Positions 58,701 through 64,000 of a stretch of DNA of 64,000 nt are shown here, piece by piece. The DNA is from Acanthococcus lagerstroemiae (lineage: Eukaryota; Arthropoda; Insecta; Hemiptera; Eriococcidae): NCBI GenBank assembly GCA_031841125.1, contig CM063110.1, positions 20,889,626 through 20,953,625 of the forward strand. The letters are read 5' to 3'. The translations under genes were made by a program, and so were the position numbers. Under the pieces are notes generated by a model. It ran no database searches. It worked only from the letters and a program-made list of their open reading frames with translations, and was not told where the DNA came from. Numbering within the stretch: position 1 is the stretch's first letter; every line of letters starts with the position of its first letter.

Positions 58701-61027
58701 TTTTATTTTTTACTGAAACGTTCTCCCTTTATATTTAGCTGTTTTTATTTATTATTATTTCATGTTTTTTGTTAGAATGTGCCAGCCAGGGCGGCGCGCT
58801 TGTCGGCTACCCTGGCGTTAGCTACGGGCCTGGACTTCTTACCCCCAACTGTAAAATTTCTTACTGAACCTGTTTGTGAGGAGAGGGGGCAGCAGAATGA
58901 GTTTGGAGGGCCTGAGCTCCTTTGCCCTGGTTGTTATGGCTATAGGTTAAGGTGTTAGATGAAAATGAGTATTTCGAGACAGGTAACATGGATAGCGTTT
59001 TGAAACTTCGAAGATGGTTACTCGAGAACAGAAACGAACACGATAATAAATCCTGTGATTTAAGATCATGATCCGCCGATTGTATAAAACCTCGAAAAAG
59101 ATCACGGTTTAAAATCAAAAGACCATTTTAACATGAAAAGACCTTCAATCGTGGAAAAGACCACGCTTTTTTTCGTTTTGGTCTTTAGGTATCCGATTTT
59201 CATGACCCTCACGATCTTTAATCATTTTAGAAATCCAGAAAAGATCCCAAAATTAAATCATAATATTTTTTGATCTAAAGATCACGTGATTTTGCCCATC
59301 ACTTTCTATCTAGGCCGAAGCATGGCAGAATTTCAAGCCGAATCATTAGTTCGATCATCTTCCCACAGCAGGTTCTTTATCACATGTATTTCGATGAACT
59401 ATTTTATTTTATTACCTCGGTTTTGTACGTGACATTATTATTTTTTGTATATTCACAATGCTTTTTACTTATTTTGCAGCATAAAATCGAGTTGATACCC
59501 TGCATCCGCTCCCTCCAGGATATGGGCTACAAATTGTACGCCAGCAGTGGAACTGCTGACTTCTACAGCGAACATGGTTTCAACGTTCGTATTCAGTTCA
59601 GATATTTGTTAAACATGTTGGAGAACTTGACATTCTTTACGTTTCATTGTCTCATCCATACGTGTTGTTTAGGTTGAATCAGTTCACGGGGTCTTCGACA
59701 ACATAGGCGAAGACAATGCTCCTCAAACTGAATTACAATACTTGGCCGAGGTTCTGGCCCGAAAGGAAATAGATCTCATTATCAATTTGCCGATGAGAAA
59801 CAGTAACTGTCGGAGTAAAATATCGATAAAGACGTTCGGTTATCAAACTCGTAGATTAGCTGTCGAGTACTCGGTGCCGCTGATAACTAACATAAAGAGC
59901 GCCAAACTACTCGTCGAGGTATTACTTTTGTACTTCCCTTGTTTGTATTTGCACCATTGTACATTTTTGTTCTCCACTGTGACTGTGTTCATTTTCATCT
60001 GTAACTCCAGTCCGTAAACTATATAGTAATGCTTTTGTAGGCGATGTCTAAAGTGAAAGGTGCACCGAAAATGAAAGCTCACGTCGACCGGTTGTCATCG
60101 CATCGCCTGATTACCCTACCTGGACTCATAGACATCCACTGTCACATACGAGAACCTGGCTACACGCATAAGGAGGACTACGCATCCGGGACCGCCGCAG
60201 CATTAGCCGGCGGTGTCACGCTCATCTGTGTCATGCCGAATACAGACCCACCGATTGTGGACGAAAATTCTTTACGCCATGCTAAACAGGTTCAGTGTAT
60301 GCTTCTCGGCTATGAATCGAAATGCGTTGTCGACGTATACTCTATTTTCAAATTTGCCTGCGTTTCAGTTGGCGAAAGCGGGAGCTCGATGCGATTACAC
60401 TTTGTATGCCGGAGCAACGGAGCACAATCACGGATCTGTTCATAAACTCGCTAACCAAGTTTTCACGTTGAAAATGTACCTTAACGAGACGTTCAACGCG
60501 TTACATATGTCCAGCGTCGTTTATTGGATGAAAGTACGTGCGACCATTTACAAAGCCAGGGTTAATAGCCAGCGTACACGGTTTCATTTTCTGTTTTGTT
60601 TTTTTTTCAGCACTGTGAAAACTGGCCCAAAACGATACCGATTTGCGTGCACGCTGAGGGACAGACTACAGCCGCTATAATAATGATCGCCTCTTTGTAT
60701 AATCGACCCATTCATATCTGCCATGTGGCCAGGAAAGAAGAAATCCTAGTGATACGTGAAGCCAAAGCTAAAGTAACGATCTCACTATAGTCTTGAAAAT
60801 ATTGTTTCTTCAGAAGTATGTACTAGTTTCTTGTTTCGTCCGCCTTTTTCGACAGGGTTTGCCAGTTACCTGTGAAGTATGCCCTCACCATCTTTTCTTG
60901 TCCGAAAAAGACGTGGATACCATCGGCTTGTCAAGGAGCAAAGTAAAACCGCCGTTATGTTCTATGGAAGATCAGCAAGCGCTGTGGGAGAATCTGGATA
61001 TCATTGATGTGTTCGCTACGGATCATG
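31750..61027 (+). CDS. CAD: CAD / rudimentary: glutaminase, CPSase II, dihydroorotase (3' part with ATCase outside window)
   Basis: CAD is the cytosolic multi-enzyme protein catalysing the first three steps of UMP synthesis. Exons: 31750-31846, 32049-32187, 32757-33030, 37219-37535, 37664-37852, 37944-38331, 38417-38650, 40884-41105, 41446-41649, 41726-41944, 42719-43142, 46925-47056, 48378-48553, 52890-53089, 53160-53367, 53458-53676, 53763-53964, 54711-54862, 59480-59584, 59673-59918, 60041-60289, 60369-60533, 60611-60772, 60856-61027. They give 5,095 nt, 1,698 codons plus one base, all in frame and nearly collinear with human CAD. ATG 31750 has purine at -3 and G at +4 and starts [14 protein letters not shown], matching the family N-terminus. 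The last exon stops after FATDH at a good donor; no following exon was found before 64,000. The rest of DHOase, the linker and ATCase must lie to the right. Catalytic residues seen are all present. Confidence 0.98.
34370..35230. other. GC-richer block in CAD intron 3, unidentified
   Basis: About 860 bp differ sharply in base composition from the AT-rich intron around them. Short open frames on both strands, including a Ser/Lys/Arg-rich one at 34,920-35,198, match nothing I recognise. It may be an LTR or gag remnant, but no RT, integrase or primer-binding site was seen. Confidence 0.3.
36309..36831. mobile_element. TIR element of about 520 bp, longer copy
   Basis: The ends TACAGGGTGTCTA and TAGACACCGTGTA are inverted repeats with about one mismatch. 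Inside, GGAAAAGTCAGGGA-like phrases recur. The last 150 bp (TAATGTAATGTTG to CAAATTTGTTA) match 44,760-44,895. Confidence 0.65.
39430..40260. repeat. Degenerate GAGTCTTAATGAGTC word satellite in CAD intron 7
   Basis: The words GAGTCTTGATGAGT, CGATGAAGTCCTAA and TTTCTACC recur irregularly. Two blocks (about 39,720-39,860 and 39,975-40,110) look like diverged copies of one another. The word resembles that in the GCN1 introns. Confidence 0.6.
43340..45200. repeat. Degenerate CATTTTGCAAATTTTAAAATGAAC satellite in CAD intron 11
   Basis: About 1.8 kb is built from a 28-35-bp unit in which CTCATTTTGCA, a run of AAATTTTAAAAT and GAACC or AACCC follow each other. It is interrupted at 44,628-44,900 by a TIR element. 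Divergence is high but the unit order is easy to follow. Confidence 0.75.
44628..44900. mobile_element. TIR element, shorter copy of the 36.3-kb family
   Basis: It starts TACAAAGTATCTACCGG and ends TTGTTACACCTGT, with inner text matching both ends of 36,309-36,831 in the same orientation. The middle is missing. An AAT microsatellite lies at about 44,750-44,776. Confidence 0.6.
45300..46150. repeat. Foldback pair of inverted arms around a nested MITE
   Basis: The left arm (about 45,310-45,412) and the right arm (about 46,035-46,145) are inverted copies sharing CCTGTGAAATTGAAGGCGCT and AAAAAGGTTATGT. A TA-flanked element lies exactly between them. Confidence 0.65.
45415..46032. mobile_element. 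pogo/Tigger-like MITE, 618 bp, TA target duplication
   Basis: The left terminus CAGTGAAACTTGTGTATTG is perfectly inverted at the right terminus, with 24 bp in all matching. TA flanks both sides (45413-45414 and 46033-46034). The CAGTGAAACTTG start and the TA site fit the pogo/Tigger branch of Tc1/mariner. There is no transposase frame. Confidence 0.78.
49805..50120 (+). repeat. 320-bp duplicated sequence, left copy
   Basis: This copy begins near AAAAGATCTTCACGAATCAC and ends TATCAATCAT, where the tail of the LINE fragment starts. It matches 51,314-51,642 in the same orientation at roughly 80%, apart from a different A-rich tract in the middle. Confidence 0.8.
50121..51313 (-). mobile_element. 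5'-truncated LINE fragment (RT from YADD to the 3' tail)
   Basis: The minus strand encodes YADDIK (codons at 51,251-51,262) followed by text typical of CR1/Jockey RT C-termini, such as [16 protein letters not shown] and [12 protein letters not shown]. The low-coordinate end has a TTTA-type tract (50,121-50,153), which is the TAAA tail of the element. Frames are partly broken. A perfect 31-bp tandem duplication lies at 50,707-50,768. Confidence 0.8.
51314..51642 (+). repeat. 320-bp duplicated sequence, right copy
   Basis: This copy starts right at the truncated 5' side of the LINE fragment and ends TATCAATCAT at 51,633-51,642. The shared blocks are AAAAGATCTTCACGA, TTTCGCATATTTTGGCATTT and GAGATACCCTTTCTCTTGC. 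Confidence 0.8.
53368..53457 (+). other. CAD: CAD intron 15: 90 bp, in frame, without stop codons
   Basis: The intron has a GT donor and a TTTGCAG acceptor. Its length is a multiple of three and the CAD reading frame stays open across it, so retention would add 30 residues between KFILEAK and EIDIDAV. Vertebrate CAD is contiguous here, which supports it being a true intron. Confidence 0.8.
55265..56270 (-). pseudogene. Penelope-like element relic: end of RT plus GIY-YIG endonuclease
   Basis: The minus strand encodes the stretch just upstream of the endonuclease ([16 protein letters not shown]), then [26 protein letters not shown] and KYKILCIEN, which is the GIY-YIG module of Penelope-like elements. 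The C-terminus ends [12 protein letters not shown] before a stop. At least two frameshifts break it: one between ISIEQ and TKDGNTSKG, one after SLFGK. The terminal part matches the element at 11,578-12,266. Confidence 0.75.
58571..58833. mobile_element. 263-bp MITE with perfect 17-bp TIRs
   Basis: CCAGGCCCGTAGCTAAC at 58,571-58,587 is exactly inverted at 58,817-58,833. Inner text such as CAGGGCA and GCCAGCCAGGGCGG is GC-rich at the ends and AT-rich in the middle. The termini resemble hAT-type elements, but I cannot show an 8-bp target duplication. Confidence 0.75.
60080..61027 (+). other. CAD: CAD domain: dihydroorotase (first part)
   Basis: Residues about 1460-1698 carry the zinc ligands: His1482 and His1484 (IHCH), Lys1567 (carboxylated lysine, TLKMYLNE), His1601 (VHAE), His1625 (HICHVAR) and Asp1697 (ATDH). 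Each is offset by 11 from its human counterpart, so the active site is intact as far as it is visible. Confidence 0.95.
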
Positions 61028-63059
61028 GTGAGATTGTATTTTGCTTGCTGGCTAGGGTTCTAGAACTAAAAAACGTTGCGAGGAACTTTCCTTAGTGAGT
61101 GGTCTGTGTCCTTACTACGAGAGAGGTATGCGAGGTAGTTCTGTAAGGTTTCGTACTTGTACTGGATGAATGCATTTTTGATCTTGGTAACTTTGTATGA
61201 AGCCTGCTCTATCAGTTGGCTGGCGAGTTCGTAGGGTCTTTCGGCGGGCACGTCTGCAAAGCTTTACTAGATCTCTAATGTCTCTGGGATGTGGGAACAG
61301 TGCTGCCAACCAAACCTGTTGAAAAATCCCAGGATTCTTTGTAAAGAATCTTGAGATTTCCCAAAAAACCTTAAGACAAAAATTTTCGCCTTTTCTATGT
61401 TTCTCAACAATTAAATGTCGACTGACTCATCATATTTGTTATTTGACACCCCCCCCCCCTCCACCTGCAGTTCTGTCGAGAATCCTAAAAATTTTCCTTT
61501 TTCGTTCGACTTTTGTTCTTGAATACTGTGAAGAAGAGAGAAGAGCATTTCATCACTTACGCCTTTTTCTTAGAACATTTCGGTGCCACTATAGGCTCTT
61601 TTCTTATGACAGGTCACAGATATATTTTACATTTCTATTGCTGGGTAGAACAGGAATGAGGAGCTTATTGGAAAAACTTCTCTTCCGGCTTCTGGCTTCC
61701 ATAATTTTAAAAAACTTCCGACTTCTTTCGATTTTGTAATGTAAAACTTCCGGCTTCTAGCTTCTGTTATTTCAAAAAACTTCAGCTTCCGACTTCTAGC
61801 TCCCGACATTTCACGTTATTTCACCTCTAGCATCTTTTAAGCCCCCCCCCCCCCCCCCTCCCAAAGAATAAGAAGCACAAAACAAATTTAAATGAAATAA
61901 TCTATTTAGACTTTAGAGCAACGAGTTTAAGAGCTCTTTTCTTATAAATAATGACTGACAAGTTAGGCCAAATGCTGACTCTTGAGTTGGAACTTGGAAG
62001 CCAAAAAAAAAAACGATAAACAAAAGACTTCTCTTCCACTTCTGGCTTCCAACTGGAATTGGCTTCTGGATACCAGCTTCTCAATTTGAGTCAGGATACA
62101 TAAAAACTTCCGGCTTCCGCTTCCAGCTTTTTTCACATCCCTGGTGTAGAATTCGATTGCTTATACTCCCATAAGGCGATAAATTTTCCATTTACCAAAT
62201 TTCGGAAGTGAAAAATTCAAAGAAGCAATGCATATTCACTCAGTTTTATTTGTAAATTCTTGAGAACTCTTGAGATGTTCTTGAAAGTCTTGAGATCTCA
62301 AGATTTATCTTGAGGTTGGCAGCAGTTTATGTGAGAGTCTGAGGTCTTTTCTCGTGATGGATGGTAGAATCACGAGCTGCAGCCTTTAGGGTGTTGAAAA
62401 ATTCATTGACTGCGAAGTCTTAACACTACACAACAATTTGAGATTTTTTGAAAAATAATGACTTGAGAATATGTGATTCTTATGTATTTTCAACCAGGAA
62501 TTTAATGTCAATTTTTTGTTTACAGTTCACTTTTTTTTTCTATTTTCTATCTTATATGCGAATTTTAGTATCATCAAGATGATACCACTGATCAAACAAC
62601 TATGCGCGTTCAGTATTGTTATCAGTATCAGTGTAGCTATTTGTGGACGACAAAAAGGAACAAAAAGTGAAAAATTTGATAAACTTTTAATTTTGAATAT
62701 GGAAAACGAGAGGTTCTCGAGCAAAATGATTAACGCCATCGTATTCAACATTCCCGCCTCCTGGGTGATACCTTGCCGTGGTGAGGAGGCTTGAGCGTAA
62801 AAAATGATAATAAAAATTCTCTATGAGGTTATATCTTTAAAATCGCGACTAAAAGTACCTGGGAGAAGGCAAACTTCGACAGATAAACCCTGTTGAAAGT
62901 AATGGAAAACTACAACAGTATCTCTTCCCAGGAAATGTAGCTTTTCCAATTATTAATCACTGATGATGGCGTTCCAAAAGTGAATTATTTCTTCAGACGT
63001 AAAAAGCTCCCCATTCGGATGTCCGGGAGGGAGCTACTTGGGGGAGCACTATCATCGGA

Positions 63060-63620
63060 AAGTTTAAAAAGAAAGACGCAATTAAAATAGAAACTTGGAA
63101 TGCAAGAAGAGAGAATCTTAAGAGAGAAATGAAGAGGCTTGACCTAGGAATAGTTGGAATAAGTGAAGTAAGATGGGAAGAGGAGAATGATTTTTGATCA
63201 GGAGACTTTAGAGTAATTATACAAAGGGAATAAAAGGACAAGCAGGCGTCGGAATTGTTATGATCTTGTGAATAAACAAATTGGTAATAAAGTTACATAT
63301 TATAAACAACAGAGTGAAAGGTTAATCTAGAGAAGAATCAATACCAAACTAGTACTCACAATAATAATACAAGTGTATGTGCCTACTAATACTCACGAGG
63401 ACGAAGAAATTGTGGAGGTATATGAAGAATTAGAGGGACTTATGAAACATGCTAGAGGCGAAGAAAATCTTATTGTTATGGGTGTTTGGAATGCTAGAGG
63501 TGGTGAAGGTATAGAAGGTAATATAGTTGTGGATTTTGGATTAGGAATGAGAAATGAAAGAGGAGAGCGTTTGATACAGTTCTGTGCGGAGTATAACTTA
63601 GTTATAGGAAATACTCAATA
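63060..63620 (+). pseudogene. RTE-like LINE endonuclease fragment
   Basis: The frame reads ETWNARRENLKREMKRLD, then GISEVRW, then after several stops VYVPTNTHEDEE and GMRNERGERLIQFC, the order of RTE/BovB-type APE endonucleases. The usual GDWN motif reads GVWN, so the catalytic Asp is replaced by Val. With the stops and small gaps this copy is dead. It may belong to the same family as 24,540-24,900. Confidence 0.75.
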
Positions 63621-63823
63621 ATTTAAAAAACCATTATATCCTCCCGAGTCTGCACGCCATGTTTGAAAATGCATATTTCTGTATAATATAGACAATTTTA
63701 CTAAAAAAATTGAGGTTTAAATCCCAGAAATTTTTGAAATATACTCAAGAAATTATTAAAATGCAAATGAAAATGGGTAATTCTTACCAAAGTGCGATAG
63801 TTTGTGTGTACACTATTTACGCA

Positions 63824-63930
63824 GGAGTAGTATTATTGAAATTTTTTCGTGATGTTATGGATAACATAGCATGTACTTAAACGGGATGCTATCCGTAACA
63901 TCGCGAAAAAAATTTCAATAATACTACTCC
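63824..63930. repeat. Hairpin with ~45-bp arms near the right edge
   Basis: GGAGTAGTATTATTGAAATT on the left is exactly inverted on the right. The arms (63,824-63,872 and 63,886-63,930) differ by a 4-base gap and a few substitutions, around a loop of about 13 bases. Confidence 0.85.
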
Positions 63931-64000
63931 AGGAAGTATTCCCCCAATTGGCAAAAAAAAAAACAAAAAAAAAACATGTAGGATACGTAGAGAATGACTT

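Larger units (their letters stand above)
54863..59479. other. CAD intron 18 (4.6 kb)
   Basis: No exon was found: VSVGTLK joins in frame to HKIELIPC. The intron holds a Penelope-like relic (55,265-56,270), a hAT-like MITE (58,571-58,833) and AAAAGATCAC-type words (about 59,040-59,290). The region 56,270-58,560 has nothing that I recognise. Confidence 0.55.
54836..59918 (+). other. CAD: CAD domain: MGS-like allosteric (UTP/PRPP) domain
   Basis: Residues about 1323-1449 form the regulatory domain that in animals senses UTP and PRPP. The motifs [25 protein letters not shown] and [17 protein letters not shown] follow the family order. The PKA serine of mammalian CAD (Ser1406 in RRLS) aligns to Ile1417 here. 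A 4.6-kb intron splits the domain. Confidence 0.88.
61028..64000. other. Start of the last visible CAD intron, repeat-rich
   Basis: The next DHOase exon, expected to continue after TDH, was not found. Contents are ACTTCCGGCTTCTGGCTTC words (about 61,640-62,130), C runs at 61,447 and 61,842-61,859, TTGAGATCTTGAG words near 62,250-62,330, an endonuclease fragment (63,060-63,620) and a hairpin (63,824-63,930). Confidence 0.55.

Noticed and set aside
1..64000. tRNA or rRNA genes, CRISPR arrays, bacterial operon signals, horizontally acquired genes
   Set aside because: None seen; the coding content is spliced animal genes and eukaryotic mobile elements, and direct repeats lack the regular spacer pattern of CRISPR.

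Overview
The window is animal nuclear DNA, most likely from an insect or another arthropod. It is AT-rich, carries spliced genes with GT/AG introns, and holds insect-type LINEs, a Penelope-like relic and MITE-like elements. I cannot name the order or species. All three host genes lie on the + strand and were reconstructed by splicing; every exon junction keeps frame.

Layout. (1) 1-3.85 kb: a CR1/Jockey-type LINE in antisense orientation. ORF1 is complete and ORF2 is open for 869 codons to the window edge. (2) 5.72-19.34 kb: the last 19 exons of GCN1 (1,100 residues, about the C-terminal 40%). The 5' part lies left of the window, so the LINE sits inside a GCN1 intron. (3) 21.78-29.54 kb: an SMPD4 (neutral sphingomyelinase 3) homologue of 12 exons, probably lacking a short first exon. 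(4) 31.75-61.03 kb, continuing off the right edge: CAD (rudimentary), the fused enzyme of de novo pyrimidine synthesis. Here it has glutaminase, both CPSase halves, the regulatory domain and most of dihydroorotase (1,698 codons in 24 exons); aspartate transcarbamylase is beyond the window.

The large introns and the two intergenic gaps hold mobile-element debris and degenerate simple satellites. The debris includes a Penelope-like GIY-YIG relic and a non-autonomous relative of it, a pair of 250-bp TIR elements, hAT-like and pogo-like MITEs, RTE-like LINE pieces, and a 5'-truncated LINE between two 320-bp copies of one sequence. Several introns carry their own diverged short 'word'.

The genes do not form a known pathway cluster. 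GCN1 acts in the GCN2 amino-acid-starvation and ribosome-collision response, SMPD4 in membrane lipid turnover at the ER and nuclear envelope, and CAD in pyrimidine synthesis. I found no new multi-gene system. The best leads are the open LINE, an 18-bp frame-neutral GCN1 microexon, loss of two mammalian CAD phospho-sites, an in-frame stop-free CAD intron, the Penelope-derived element pair and the LINE with unusually long flanking duplications.
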